This document shows, piece by piece, positions 18,705 to 27,885 of a stretch of 64,000 nt of DNA. Each line of letters starts with the position of its first letter. The first letter of the stretch is position 1. The stretch lies in contig NZ_CP025572.1 in NCBI RefSeq assembly GCF_018336975.1, positions 2,897,930-2,961,929 on the forward strand. Reading direction: 5' to 3'. This DNA is from Marinomonas sp. CT5. GTDB taxonomy: Bacteria; Pseudomonadota; Gammaproteobacteria; Pseudomonadales; Marinomonadaceae. Position numbers and translations under genes: made by a program. The notes beneath the pieces were generated by a model, which had not been told where the DNA came from, made no database searches, and worked only from the letters and a program-made list of their open reading frames with translations.

Positions 18705-19127
18705 ATGACCAACTTCAGAGTGACATTATTTTTAATCGCTCTTATTTTTATATATATTTGCATAGACTATTTTTTTAAATATTTAGGCATTCCAATTGTT
18801 ACAATGGATCTGATATTTGCATGCACTTCTATTTTTATCATTTATTTTTCATTAAACCCTAGATTCAAAAGCAGTGATTTTGTTGCAGACAAAGTAATAT
18901 ATTACTCGGCGGCAAGGTTATCACTCTCTTTATTATTCGCTTTTATTTTTTTAATCATCTCAGCCATTCTTATATACATTGGCCTTCAAAATCCATTATC
19001 ACTGCTCGATGGTTATAGAGGGAAAATTCACTTTTACTCTTTATCCATTTTTGGCTTAGCCATATCCATTTTTCTCTTGCGATTTATCTATCTTGTTCTT
19101 TCCAAACGCCAAAAAGCAAAACAATGA
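18705..19127 (+). CDS. Small four-segment membrane protein, paralogue A2
   Basis: This 140-residue membrane protein is the third of the set, with a strong GAGGAAGGA ribosome-binding site. It shares LGIPIVTMDLIF and LLDGYRGKIHFYSLSIFGLA with the others. The otherwise conserved HGYS reads HFYS here, a change at the most conserved position of the family. It is closest to A1: both have a YSxxxLxLxxL third segment and the same spacing. The C terminus is basic (SKRQKAKQ). Function unknown. Confidence 0.75.
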   Translation: MTNFRVTLFLIALIFIYICIDYFFKYLGIPIVTMDLIFACTSIFIIYFSLNPRFKSSDFVADKVIYYSAARLSLSLLFAFIFLIISAILIYIGLQNPLSLLDGYRGKIHFYSLSIFGLAISIFLLRFIYLVLSKRQKAKQ

Positions 19128-19164
19128 CATTAAAAACCATAACTCTATTAAAGGCATAAGTAAC

Positions 19165-19593
19165 ATGTTCTATGCAAAAGCATTATTGGCTATTTTTATT
19201 TTGGCAGCAGCAGATGCACTAAGCGACAATATTTTTATGCACTTTGGCATCCCCATTGTCTCCGAAGACATTATTTTCACACTTGGGTCTATCTTAGCTA
19301 TTCATTGTTGGTTTAGAGTAAAACTAGGAGTACGAATGGGTGACTCTTTTGTCCACCTTTCTTTCCTTAAGTACATTGGTTCTATTATGACAACACTGCT
19401 CTGTTGCCTATTAGGAATGGGGTTCATCTATTACGGTTTTAAGTACCCTTTTACGCTCATGGAAGGCTACCGCGGCAGAGGGCACGGCTACTCAATGGCG
19501 GCTTTTGGTGTCGCTACACTTTTATTTAGTATGACTCTTTTATATTTTACAGTAGCTAAACGCTGGCATATCAAAAACAAAAAAGTTAGCTGA
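19165..19593 (+). CDS. Small four-segment membrane protein, paralogue B2
   Basis: From the ATG at 19165 this protein has 142 residues. An earlier in-frame ATG at 19093 would overlap A2 and add 24 residues not seen in the paralogues, and AAAGG precedes the later start. It carries FGIPIVSEDIIF, MEGYRGRGHGYSMAAFG and the B-type tail LLYFTVAKRWHIKNKK. Several cysteines occur in the third membrane segment (LLCCLLG). It closes the tandem array; the next gene starts 65 bases on with its own ribosome-binding site. Function unknown. Confidence 0.75.
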   Translation: MFYAKALLAIFILAAADALSDNIFMHFGIPIVSEDIIFTLGSILAIHCWFRVKLGVRMGDSFVHLSFLKYIGSIMTTLLCCLLGMGFIYYGFKYPFTLMEGYRGRGHGYSMAAFGVATLLFSMTLLYFTVAKRWHIKNKKVS

Positions 19594-19658
19594 TTACTTT
19601 TAAACCCTTCCTAAGTAATGCATTATATTTTTCAGTCAAAGTAAGTAGGTGGAACATT

Positions 19659-20243
19659 ATGGCGGAAGTGAATTTAAGATGCGCTTGCGGAACCGTTCAA
19701 GGAAAAATCTCTTCTAGCAGCTCAAAAATTGGCACTCGGATTATTTGTTGCTGCAACGACTGCCAAGCATTTGCGTATTTTTTAAGGCAAAAGGAAAATA
19801 TATTAGACCAGTATGGCGGAACCGATATCTTTCAAATTCCTATGTCATTTCTTACGATTACAGAAGGAAAATCGCAGATTGCCTGTGTAAGACTTAGCTC
19901 TAAAGGCTTATATCGTTGGCACACAAGTTGTTGCAACACACCTATTGGCAATACTTTTGGGGGTGGCGGTTCTTTTATTGGGGTGATTCATAACTTTATG
20001 GATAACACTGAAACACGAGATGCAGATCTGGGAAAAAGTAGAGGATACGTGTTTAGTCAGTTTGCAACACCCCCTGTTCCCCAGCCCCTAAAAGCCTCCT
20101 CTATCAAGATTAATTTTCGAATGGTGACAAAAATTCTTACGTGGAAACTCAAAGGTTTCAGCAAGCCTTCGGCATTTTTCAATAACATAGGCGAGCCTAT
20201 TTGCGAACCTCAAGTCCTAGAAAAAAAGCATCCGAAGATTTAG
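19659..20243 (+). CDS. GFA-fold zinc protein (DUF6151-like)
   Basis: This 194-residue protein resembles the glutathione-dependent formaldehyde-activating (GFA) superfamily, DUF6151 branch. Cysteine pairs that would bind zinc appear as CACGTVQG, CCCNDCQAF and WHTSCCNTPIGNTF. No substrate is known for this branch, and it should not be called a formaldehyde enzyme from sequence alone. The start has a good ribosome-binding site (GGTGGA). It converges tail to tail with the histone-deacetylase-family gene, with one base between the stops. Confidence 0.8.
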   Translation: MAEVNLRCACGTVQGKISSSSSKIGTRIICCCNDCQAFAYFLRQKENILDQYGGTDIFQIPMSFLTITEGKSQIACVRLSSKGLYRWHTSCCNTPIGNTFGGGGSFIGVIHNFMDNTETRDADLGKSRGYVFSQFATPPVPQPLKASSIKINFRMVTKILTWKLKGFSKPSAFFNNIGEPICEPQVLEKKHPKI

Positions 20244-20244
20244 C

Positions 20245-21171
20245 CTACAAGAAGTATTTTTTCCATACTTGATTTGCGGCTTGATGCAGCAAGCTATGTC
20301 GCCACGCGACTTTATCCTCTTGCCTGTCGTATCCGCCACCAATAACACAAGCGGTGGGAAGCTTCAGGTTAACGCAGGTTTCTATCACGTAGCTATCTCG
20401 CTCTAGAATCCCTTGATCGGTAAGATTGACGTAACCAAGCCGATCATCTTGATGCACATCCACACCGGCATCATAAAAGATAAAATCAGGCTGATGTTCA
20501 GCCAATATAGCTGGCAAGGTATTTTTGAGAATAGACAAATACTCTTGATCGTTTGCCCCTTTCGGAATGGCGATATTGATGCCATCGGTTTGTTTATTTT
20601 GCGGGTAGTTCTCTTCGCAATGCCATGAAACCGGCACAATATCACTTCTGTCTTTAAAGAAGGCGATGGTGCCGTCCCCTTGGTGTACATCGCAATCTAA
20701 AATGAGGACTTTCTTAGCTCGACCCGATTCGATCATAGCGTGCGCTGCCACAGCCAAATCATTAAAAATACAAAAGCCAGAACCGTAAGAAGGGTGCGCA
20801 TGGTGCGTACCACCCGCTAGATGACATGCCAGACCATGCTGTAAGGCCAGTTCACTCGTGAGCAATGTGCCTGACACCGCTCGCAACGTTCGCTCGACTA
20901 ACCATTCAGACCAAGGTAAACCTATGTCTTTTTCTTCTTGTTTTGTGAGTTCACCACGAATGAAGCGTTGCACATACTTTTTTTGATGAGCAGACATCAG
21001 CAAGCTTAAAGACAAGGGTTCTGGAATGTATTCGTTTTCTGAGCTGAGAATACCCTGCTCCCGTAACGTTTTGGCTAACAGACCAAACTTCGCCATAGGA
21101 AATCGATGCCCTGCTGGAAATGGAATGCTGTAATGGGGATGAAACACCAGCGGCAATAAGTCAACTTTCAT
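20245..21171 (-). CDS. Histone deacetylase superfamily amidohydrolase
   Basis: This 308-residue protein belongs to the bacterial zinc-dependent deacetylase family related to class IV-type and acetoin-utilisation AcuC proteins. The active-site histidine pair is in LAGGTHHAHPSYGSGFCIFN. Zinc ligands fall in ILDCDVHQGDGT and in FYDAGVDVHQDDRLG. The opening VFHPHYSIPFPAGHRFPMAK is typical of the short prokaryotic subgroup. Substrates in bacteria are largely unknown: acetylated polyamines or proteins are possible. It faces the GFA-fold gene and is probably transcribed alone. Confidence 0.88.
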   Translation of the reverse strand: MKVDLLPLVFHPHYSIPFPAGHRFPMAKFGLLAKTLREQGILSSENEYIPEPLSLSLLMSAHQKKYVQRFIRGELTKQEEKDIGLPWSEWLVERTLRAVSGTLLTSELALQHGLACHLAGGTHHAHPSYGSGFCIFNDLAVAAHAMIESGRAKKVLILDCDVHQGDGTIAFFKDRSDIVPVSWHCEENYPQNKQTDGINIAIPKGANDQEYLSILKNTLPAILAEHQPDFIFYDAGVDVHQDDRLGYVNLTDQGILERDSYVIETCVNLKLPTACVIGGGYDRQEDKVAWRHSLLHQAANQVWKKYFL

Positions 21172-21244
21172 AAAACCAATAACTTAACTCTTTAAAAGAG
21201 TCTCATGCTAGCAAGTGTCGTATGCTTGGCGCTACTGTCTTTTG

Positions 21245-22345
21245 TTATTTGCTTTTTGCCACAAGCACTTTTCGGATGGCAGCATTGAAGGATTCAATAA
21301 GATGTGGTGGGAAACCTTTACCACTTTCAAAGTTCACCATTTGCACAGCACGCATGGCACTTTTGTTATATTCACTACCCGATTTGCCCCAGACGGTATC
21401 AATAAACATAACCGCCATGGATAAGATGAACGCCCCTTGAGGAATCAATGAGCCCACCAAACCTTCAGGAAAGCCTGTACCATCAAAGCGCTCTTTATGG
21501 GCTTTCACCATGTCGACCGCTTCGTCCCATCCCTGATGTTTAGAAAGCAGTTTAGCGCCAACTAATGGGTGATTTTGCTCAGCCTGAAACCTTGCGTCTT
21601 CATCTTCTTTGCATTTTAGAATGAGCGCCATGCCCATATTATGCATATAGGCGGCCGCACTTAACTGGACAGGATCAACTGGGCTTTTACATTCCACATT
21701 TATCAGCTGGCAAAGTTTGAGAATACGTTCACTACGTTCTGATGAATAACCCAATAGACGATTCAGTTTCTGACTAAAACCAATAAATTGTTCAATGTCA
21801 TTCTTTTGCTCATCACTGTAATTTACTTTGACAATAAGCGGTGTCGCGGCAGGCTCCTTGATAACCTCTTCAGTGATCTGATTACATTGTCGCAATAAAG
21901 TTGAAGCCATTTCAGGCCGCTTGCTATCGTCTTCCTCAGCATAAATTGCATCTAAGCCTACCTGTAATTGATCTCGTATTGCGGCTTCTGCTACATGGGA
22001 TTGGTAAATTTGCTGGAGTAAATCATAAACCTTCTCAACCACAACAATAATCAGTTCCCCGAGATAAGCATGATATTGAATGTATCCACCACGCATACCG
22101 TCAACTATTTCTTCTAGCTTATGAAGCACACCAACCAATGGATCAAGAAAGCAAACCGAGCAATTTCCCTTCAAACTATGTAAAGAGCGAAACAGTTTAT
22201 CCAATTTATCAAAGGAGAAACCATCACTTTCAATGCTATTAACCGTCTCTTCAATTTCTTGTTGAGCTTCGACATAACACTCAAGTAGGTCATCCTTGAG
22301 TTCTTTTTCCAACGCTGAAAAGGCTTTACAGGCAAAGTGGCTCAT
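21245..22345 (-). CDS. Hpt domain plus degenerate HD-GYP signalling protein
   Basis: This encodes 366 residues from the ATG at 22345, preceded by GGAAGAAGAAA; the open frame extends 21 codons further but without a better site. The N-terminal part is a histidine phosphotransfer (Hpt) domain with the phospho-acceptor motif SLHSLKGNCS (His56). The C-terminal part is laid out like an HD-GYP phosphodiesterase: NHPLVGAKLL, HKERFDGTGFPEGL. However, the metal-binding HD pair reads HN (235-236), HHE reads HKE (283-285), and GYP reads GFP. It is therefore probably not an active c-di-GMP phosphodiesterase but an output or scaffold switched by phosphorelay. No kinase gene is adjacent. Confidence 0.75.
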   Translation of the reverse strand: MSHFACKAFSALEKELKDDLLECYVEAQQEIEETVNSIESDGFSFDKLDKLFRSLHSLKGNCSVCFLDPLVGVLHKLEEIVDGMRGGYIQYHAYLGELIIVVVEKVYDLLQQIYQSHVAEAAIRDQLQVGLDAIYAEEDDSKRPEMASTLLRQCNQITEEVIKEPAATPLIVKVNYSDEQKNDIEQFIGFSQKLNRLLGYSSERSERILKLCQLINVECKSPVDPVQLSAAAYMHNMGMALILKCKEDEDARFQAEQNHPLVGAKLLSKHQGWDEAVDMVKAHKERFDGTGFPEGLVGSLIPQGAFILSMAVMFIDTVWGKSGSEYNKSAMRAVQMVNFESGKGFPPHLIESFNAAIRKVLVAKSK

Positions 22346-22491
22346 TTTCTTCTTCCATAACAAAATTAACGACCTTGAGCATATTAGGTCTATTGAAAAG
22401 GTCGGCAATTTATAGCATCACTTCCTTATTGTAGTTAGAATAATTGTAATGGTGAACATATTGTATGTTTCATTGTGCAAATGAGGTATCC

Positions 22492-22953
22492 ATGCAAAAT
22501 TACTGGTTAATGAAATCAGAACCAGATGCGTTTTCTATAAGCGATCTAAAAAGGCTAAAACGCTCTCCTTGGGATGGTGTCAGAAACTATCAAGCTCGTA
22601 ATTTCATGAAAGAAATGAGCGTAGGCGATTTAATATTTTTTTACCACTCCAGTTGTAAACCTGCCGGCATAGTTGGAATAGCCAGAGTTTGCAAAAGTGC
22701 TTACCCGGATCACACAAGTTGGGATAAAAACAGCGCCTATTATGATGAGAAATCAACCCCAGATAACCCACGCTGGTATATGGTAGATGTGGAGTTTGTA
22801 GAACAATGGTCGTCTACTTTGACACTCGCAGAATTAAAGCAAAACCCTGAATTGGCCGATATGCTATTAACTAAGAAAGGCAGCAGATTATCTATAATGC
22901 CTATTAGTCAAAATGAATGGGAATACATCAATACTATATTAAAAAAATATTAA
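22492..22953 (+). CDS. EVE-domain protein
   Basis: The product has 153 residues from the ATG at 22492 (GAGG upstream). It matches the EVE (PUA-like, YTH-related) family also known as thymocyte nuclear protein 1: NYWLMKSEPDAFSISDL, WDGVRNYQARNFMKEM, GDLIFFYHSS and GIVGIARV are the signature blocks. EVE domains are proposed to bind modified bases in DNA or RNA. They occur both as housekeeping genes and beside restriction systems; no restriction gene is nearby here. An OmpA-domain gene follows 27 bases later on the same strand. Confidence 0.9.
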   Translation: MQNYWLMKSEPDAFSISDLKRLKRSPWDGVRNYQARNFMKEMSVGDLIFFYHSSCKPAGIVGIARVCKSAYPDHTSWDKNSAYYDEKSTPDNPRWYMVDVEFVEQWSSTLTLAELKQNPELADMLLTKKGSRLSIMPISQNEWEYINTILKKY

Positions 22954-22980
22954 TGGGATTGTTATGAGTCAAGGACATCC

Positions 22981-24072
22981 GTGAAGTCAATATTGAGATG
23001 GATAATGCACAATGAATTGAATAATAAAATGATTATTTCAATCACTTTGTGGGCCGTCACTTTTTGGAGCTGTTTTTATAGCCCGATGGCTATTAGCCAA
23101 AGCCTATACTCTGCCGTGGTTGTTAATAGCTTAAAGGATTCAGATAACGACGGTGTGATTAATGCAAGAGATTTGTGTCCCGACACACCGAAGGACAGTG
23201 ATATTGATAATGATGGCTGCCCAGTTACAGAACTCGAATATTTCAGCTTTAACTTTGACATTCAATTCCAAACCGCTAGCTATAAACTTAACCCCGAATT
23301 CCTTCCGCGGCTAAAAGCTCTGGTATTGTTTCTACAAAAGTCACCTAACACACTTATTCTTATTGAAGGCCATACCGATAATATCGGGGCAGAAAGTTTT
23401 AACCTTGCTCTATCCAAAAAACGCGCAGAAGCCATTGCGGATGCGCTCATTTCATCATTTAACATTTCGCCCGAACGGATAAAAACCTTCGGTTATGGAC
23501 AAGAACGCCCTATTGCCTCAAACGATACTGAGACAGGTAGAAAGAAAAATCGTAGAGTCACAGGTGAAATTGTTACGCCCTTTCACTTTCAGCAAAAGCA
23601 AGAAGATGCGCAAGACAAAAACTCAATCAACCCAGTCTCCCACAGTAATAACAGTGAATTGATCATTCCTTTTAAACGAAATCATGTTGGTGTAAAAAAC
23701 TCATACCAACCCTCACTACAGGGTCTTGGAGAAGCACTGCAAAACACTCCCGACACCTTAGCGATTATTGAAGGCTATACCGATAATTCTGGTAACAAAA
23801 ACTACAACATACAACTTTCGTTAAAACGAGCTAAGAGAGTCGCACAACTACTTTCTTCAGAATTTGCTATTTCGCAGGATCGTTTAAAAGTCCTAGGCCA
23901 TGGACCGAGTTTTCCAATTGCATCAAATGACTCCGCGCAAGGAAGAGTCCAAAATCGCAGAGTTAGTGCACAGGTCGTCCAAAAATTCAAAGCCAGTAAA
24001 GAGGTTATTCTACCTAAATGGACGATCTGGAGCGTAGACCAATTAGAACAACCCAAAGAAAAGAAGAATTAA
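22981..24072 (+). CDS. Outer-membrane-type protein with two tandem OmpA domains
   Basis: This 363-residue protein starts at a GTG with AAGGA five bases upstream. An ATG at 23008 is an alternative. A hydrophobic export segment (ISITLWAVTFWSCFYSPMA) is followed by a calcium-binding TSP3-like stretch (SDNDGVINARDLCPDTP). The first OmpA/MotB peptidoglycan-binding domain has IEGHTDNIGAESFNLALS and GYGQERPIASNDT. A second has IEGYTDNSGNKNYNIQLS and GHGPSFPIASNDS. Such domains hold the outer membrane to peptidoglycan, and a duplicated pair is unusual. The stop overlaps the stop of the convergent gene downstream by two bases. Confidence 0.85.
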   Translation: MKSILRWIMHNELNNKMIISITLWAVTFWSCFYSPMAISQSLYSAVVVNSLKDSDNDGVINARDLCPDTPKDSDIDNDGCPVTELEYFSFNFDIQFQTASYKLNPEFLPRLKALVLFLQKSPNTLILIEGHTDNIGAESFNLALSKKRAEAIADALISSFNISPERIKTFGYGQERPIASNDTETGRKKNRRVTGEIVTPFHFQQKQEDAQDKNSINPVSHSNNSELIIPFKRNHVGVKNSYQPSLQGLGEALQNTPDTLAIIEGYTDNSGNKNYNIQLSLKRAKRVAQLLSSEFAISQDRLKVLGHGPSFPIASNDSAQGRVQNRRVSAQVVQKFKASKEVILPKWTIWSVDQLEQPKEKKN

Positions 24073-24800
24073 TGAAACTCACGCTCACGTTGCTTTAATG
24101 ATACGGCATAATCAAAGTAATACTCCGCCACCAAACCAAAATAATCGAAATCATCTCCTGTTCTTAATATCACCCCAATACTCCCCATTCGCAGGTATTT
24201 TTCTGGCTGATAAAAGGTTTCTAACCTCCAACCAATATCATCTTTTCGGTAGTTTTCACGATACAAAGAAGCTCGTAAGTCATCATTCAAGTAATAACTG
24301 ATCCCCAATCGAGAACTGGTAATGTTACTAAATGTTTTTTCCGTAGAAATCGCATGAGCCGTTAACGAAAATGACTCAAAAAAGGCGTCCGCTAGAAATT
24401 GTCCAATGACCTCTTTTTGCTTTTCTTGAGTTTCATCCATTGGCTCTAGCTCTGTTAACCCCAGTCCAAGCCCTAAACGACCAATATCGTTTTGAATAAA
24501 CCAATTAGAAGAAAACTCAGATTGAGCAAAACTGTCTTTGTCTGAGCCAGTAATTAAATAATTACTATTAAGCAAGAGTTGAGTGGAAAGGTAATCATTA
24601 ATTGGCATGTTCACTTTAAAATCAATGTTCAGTAAAGACTTTTCATTTAAAAGTCCATACCCCAAGCCAAAAGCAAAATTTGGCACATCACTGGAAGCTA
24701 ACTCAATTTCCTGGGTGTCATCTTGCGATACATCACTATCAGCATAAAGGTTAGTACTCACAGCCAATGACAATAAAAAAACACGGAAAAATACGTTCAA
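24069..24800 (-). CDS. Secreted, probably outer-membrane beta-barrel protein of unknown function
   Basis: This 243-residue protein has a signal peptide (MNVFFRVFLLSLAVSTNLYA-DS). The remainder is rich in alternating aromatic/polar strands: NFAFGLGYGLLNE, YLSTQLLLNSNYLI, FGLVAEYYFDYAVSLKQ. That pattern suggests a small outer-membrane barrel. I do not recognise the family. It overlaps the stop codon of the convergent OmpA-domain gene. Both are envelope proteins, but opposite strands argue against co-transcription. Confidence 0.65.
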   Translation of the reverse strand: MNVFFRVFLLSLAVSTNLYADSDVSQDDTQEIELASSDVPNFAFGLGYGLLNEKSLLNIDFKVNMPINDYLSTQLLLNSNYLITGSDKDSFAQSEFSSNWFIQNDIGRLGLGLGLTELEPMDETQEKQKEVIGQFLADAFFESFSLTAHAISTEKTFSNITSSRLGISYYLNDDLRASLYRENYRKDDIGWRLETFYQPEKYLRMGSIGVILRTGDDFDYFGLVAEYYFDYAVSLKQREREFH

Positions 24801-24993
24801 AGCACACCCACGTTAAAATTTGAATTATCCCACTATTGTGACTGGTCTTTTGCAAAAGCTCCAGCAGCAAAATAGGCCACTATTTTGAGATTAAATGCAG
24901 GGAATTTAGAACAGCTATGGGATTCGGGAGCAAAGCCCAATATAATAGCCCCAAAGTCGATTAGACGAACTCATTTTTAGGTTAATACGTTAC

Positions 24994-26349
24994 ATGGCAA
25001 AAAAACTCTTTATCCAGACTCATGGCTGTCAAATGAACGAATACGATTCATCTCGTATGGCAGATTTACTTGGCGAAAGTCACGAAATGGAAATCACAGA
25101 CAATGCAGAAGAAGCAGATGTTCTGCTGCTTAACACATGCTCTATTCGTGAGAAGGCACAAGATAAGGTCTATCACCAGTTAGGTCGCTGGAAGAAGTTA
25201 AAGCAAAAAAATCCGAACCTTGTTATCGGCGTGGGTGGTTGCGTAGCTAGCCAAGAAGGCGATGCTATTCGTAAACGAGCCAAACATGTCGACATGATTT
25301 TTGGTCCTCAAACACTGCACAAATTACCCGAGATGGTTAACGCGGCTGGAAAGCATATCCCGATTACGGATGTCACCTTCCCAGAGATTGAAAAATTCGA
25401 TCATTTACCAGCCCCTCGTGTTGAGGGTGCAGAGGCGTTTGTTTCTATCATGGAAGGTTGCAGCAAATATTGTACTTTCTGTGTTGTACCTTATACCCGC
25501 GGTGAAGAAGTCAGTCGTCCTTTTGACAGCATCCTTAAAGAAGTTATTCAACTGGCCGAGCAAGGCGTACGTGAAATCCATTTATTGGGACAAAACGTCA
25601 ACGCTTATCGTGGTGAAACGGCAGAAGGTGATGAAGCGGATCTTGCTGACATCATTCACGCCGTGGCGCAAATAGATGGTATTGAGCGTATTCGATTTAC
25701 CACATCGCACCCAGTTGAATTCAGCGACAGCTTAATTGAAGCCTTCCGCAATGAACCTAAATTGGTCAGTCACTTGCACCTACCAGTCCAAAGCGGCGCC
25801 GATAACATTTTAAGTGCGATGAAACGTGGTCACGATCGTCAATATTACATTGATAAAATCAATCGAATTAAAGAAGCACGTCCAGGAATCAGTTTATCTT
25901 CTGATTTCATCATTGGCTTCCCCGGCGAAACAAATGACGACTTTGTCGATACTATGAATTTAATTCAAGAAATCGGCTTTGATCACTCTTTCAGTTTTGT
26001 ATACAGTCAAAGACCTGGAACACCTGCATCCAACTTAGAAGATGATACGCCAGAAGATATCAAAAAAGAGCGTCTTGCGATTCTTCAACGTCGTATCAGC
26101 CAACAAGCCTACGATATTAGTTTATCTATGGTGGGCGAGGTTCAGCGTATATTGGTAAGTGGCTATTCGCCTCGAGACCCTGGGCAACTTCAAGGTCGAA
26201 CAGAAAATAATCGGATCGTCAATTTCCGTGCGTTTGACCCTCAACTAATTGGTAAATTTGCAGATGTTGTTATTACTGATGCTTATCCTAATTCCCTATT
26301 AGGTGAACTGGTAAGCTCTGAACTCGACTCTGACTTTGTACTTCAATAA
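24994..26349 (+). CDS. miaB: tRNA-2-methylthio-N6-dimethylallyladenosine synthase MiaB
   Basis: This 451-residue radical-SAM enzyme adds the methylthio group to i6A37 of tRNAs reading UNN codons. The N-terminal MTTase domain has cysteines for the auxiliary cluster in [26 protein letters not shown] and [11 protein letters not shown]. The radical-SAM motif is [27 protein letters not shown] and the C-terminal TRAM domain follow. Length matches E. coli MiaB (474). It opens the conserved miaB-ybeZ-ybeY-ybeX-lnt string; the next gene starts 13 bases after its stop. Confidence 0.96.
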   Translation: MAKKLFIQTHGCQMNEYDSSRMADLLGESHEMEITDNAEEADVLLLNTCSIREKAQDKVYHQLGRWKKLKQKNPNLVIGVGGCVASQEGDAIRKRAKHVDMIFGPQTLHKLPEMVNAAGKHIPITDVTFPEIEKFDHLPAPRVEGAEAFVSIMEGCSKYCTFCVVPYTRGEEVSRPFDSILKEVIQLAEQGVREIHLLGQNVNAYRGETAEGDEADLADIIHAVAQIDGIERIRFTTSHPVEFSDSLIEAFRNEPKLVSHLHLPVQSGADNILSAMKRGHDRQYYIDKINRIKEARPGISLSSDFIIGFPGETNDDFVDTMNLIQEIGFDHSFSFVYSQRPGTPASNLEDDTPEDIKKERLAILQRRISQQAYDISLSMVGEVQRILVSGYSPRDPGQLQGRTENNRIVNFRAFDPQLIGKFADVVITDAYPNSLLGELVSSELDSDFVLQ

Positions 26350-26362
26350 TCAAAGGTAACTC

Positions 26363-27409
26363 TTGGAAACCACACAGACAACTCAACAAATCCGCTTAGT
26401 TCCTGCCGAAGCCGACGCTTTGGCTAGACTATGCGGTCAACTCGACGAAAACATCAAACTAATCGAAAAACGCCTTGGTGTTTCTATTAAATATCGTGCC
26501 GAGCTATTCGATATTTCTGGTGATGATTCAGAACACGTTGCAGCAACAAAAACGCTATTAGAGAACCTCTATCGCGAAGCGTTGGCGAATACGATTATCT
26601 CTCCAGAAACGCTTCACCTTTACTTGCAAGAATCAGCCATTGAATCTTTGACGAGCAGTAAAAGAGAAAAAGCGGATCAGCTGGTTATTAAAACTCGCAA
26701 AGCCTTTATCAAGCCTAAAGGCAAAAACCAACAAGGCTACGTAAAACAAATTCGTAAACACGATATCAACTTTGGTATTGGGCCTGCTGGTACGGGTAAA
26801 ACTTACTTAGCCGTCGCGTGTGCTGTCGAAGCGCTTGAAGCCGATCGCGTAGAACGCATTATGTTGGTTCGTCCTGCTGTGGAAGCCGGTGAGAAACTGG
26901 GTTTCCTACCCGGTGATTTATCGCAAAAAATCGATCCATACTTGCGCCCTCTTTATGACGCGCTATATGAAATGCTGGGCTTTGAGTTAGTCGATAAGCT
27001 CATTGAAAAAAATGTTATTGAAATTGCGCCTTTGGCCTTTATGCGTGGTCGTACCTTAAATAACGCCTTCATCATTCTAGATGAGAGCCAAAACACCACT
27101 CGTGAGCAAATGAAAATGTTTTTGACACGTATTGGTTTCGGCTCCACGGCCGTCATCACAGGTGATACGACTCAGATCGATTTGCCTCGCGGCACGTCAT
27201 CCGGTTTAGCGCAAGCGATGCATGTATTAAAAGACGTGAACGGCATCAGCACAACCCAGTTTGGTTCTTCCGATGTCGTTCGTCATCCGCTGGTTCAACG
27301 TATTGTTGAAGCTTATGACAAATTTGATATTGAAGTCGAAGCCGAGAAAAAAGCACGTACTGAAGCACGCTTGAACGCCCAAGCAGAACAGTCAGAGAGT
27401 AGTAAATAA
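26363..27409 (+). CDS. ybeZ: PhoH-like ATPase YbeZ
   Basis: This 348-residue PhoH-family ATPase starts at a TTG with AAAGG upstream. Walker A is GPAGTGKT at 140-147, Walker B is IILDESQN, and [14 protein letters not shown] is the conserved sensor block. YbeZ interacts with the endoribonuclease YbeY and is implicated in ribosome and RNA metabolism. The stop overlaps the ybeY start by one base (TAATG), indicating translational coupling. The C-terminal tail is charged and low in complexity. Confidence 0.94.
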   Translation: METTQTTQQIRLVPAEADALARLCGQLDENIKLIEKRLGVSIKYRAELFDISGDDSEHVAATKTLLENLYREALANTIISPETLHLYLQESAIESLTSSKREKADQLVIKTRKAFIKPKGKNQQGYVKQIRKHDINFGIGPAGTGKTYLAVACAVEALEADRVERIMLVRPAVEAGEKLGFLPGDLSQKIDPYLRPLYDALYEMLGFELVDKLIEKNVIEIAPLAFMRGRTLNNAFIILDESQNTTREQMKMFLTRIGFGSTAVITGDTTQIDLPRGTSSGLAQAMHVLKDVNGISTTQFGSSDVVRHPLVQRIVEAYDKFDIEVEAEKKARTEARLNAQAEQSESSK

Positions 27410-27873
27410 TGGCCACATTAGAGCTGGATTTACAGCTTGCCACGGAAGATGCTTCTAACTTACCAAGCGAAGCAGATTTTAAACGTTGGGTCGAAAAGGC
27501 CCTTCCAAACTCAGATGAAGAGTTTGAAGTAACCATTCGCATCGTCGATGAGGAAGAAAGCCACGCACTTAATCACGAGTACCGTGGTAAAGACAAACCG
27601 ACCAATGTTTTATCTTTCCCATTCGAGGCCCCTCCGGGGTTAGAGCTTCCCTTATTGGGCGATTTGGTCATCTGCAGTCAAATCGTGGCAAAAGAAGCCG
27701 CGGAGCAAGATAAAGAATTATTCCATCATTGGGCGCATATGACGATTCATGGCATCTTGCATTTACGCGGCTATGATCATATAAATGATGATGAAGCAGA
27801 TGAAATGGAATCGATCGAAACAGAATTACTGGCTTCCTTATCGATTCCCGATCCTTATTTGATTAAAGAGTGA
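27409..27873 (+). CDS. ybeY: Endoribonuclease YbeY (16S rRNA maturation)
   Basis: This 154-residue metalloprotein carries the UPF0054 zinc signature with three histidines in [20 protein letters not shown]. The conserved [17 protein letters not shown] precedes it. YbeY acts in 16S rRNA 3'-end maturation and in 70S ribosome quality control together with RNase R. Its ATG overlaps the ybeZ stop by one base, and the corC-like gene follows after 12 bases. Confidence 0.95.
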   Translation: MATLELDLQLATEDASNLPSEADFKRWVEKALPNSDEEFEVTIRIVDEEESHALNHEYRGKDKPTNVLSFPFEAPPGLELPLLGDLVICSQIVAKEAAEQDKELFHHWAHMTIHGILHLRGYDHINDDEADEMESIETELLASLSIPDPYLIKE

Positions 27874-27885
27874 GTTAACACCCCA

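Noticed and set aside
22408..22465. Regulatory link between the EVE protein and a restriction or defence system
   Set aside because: EVE proteins do occur in defence loci, but no nuclease, methylase or helicase gene of that kind is adjacent.
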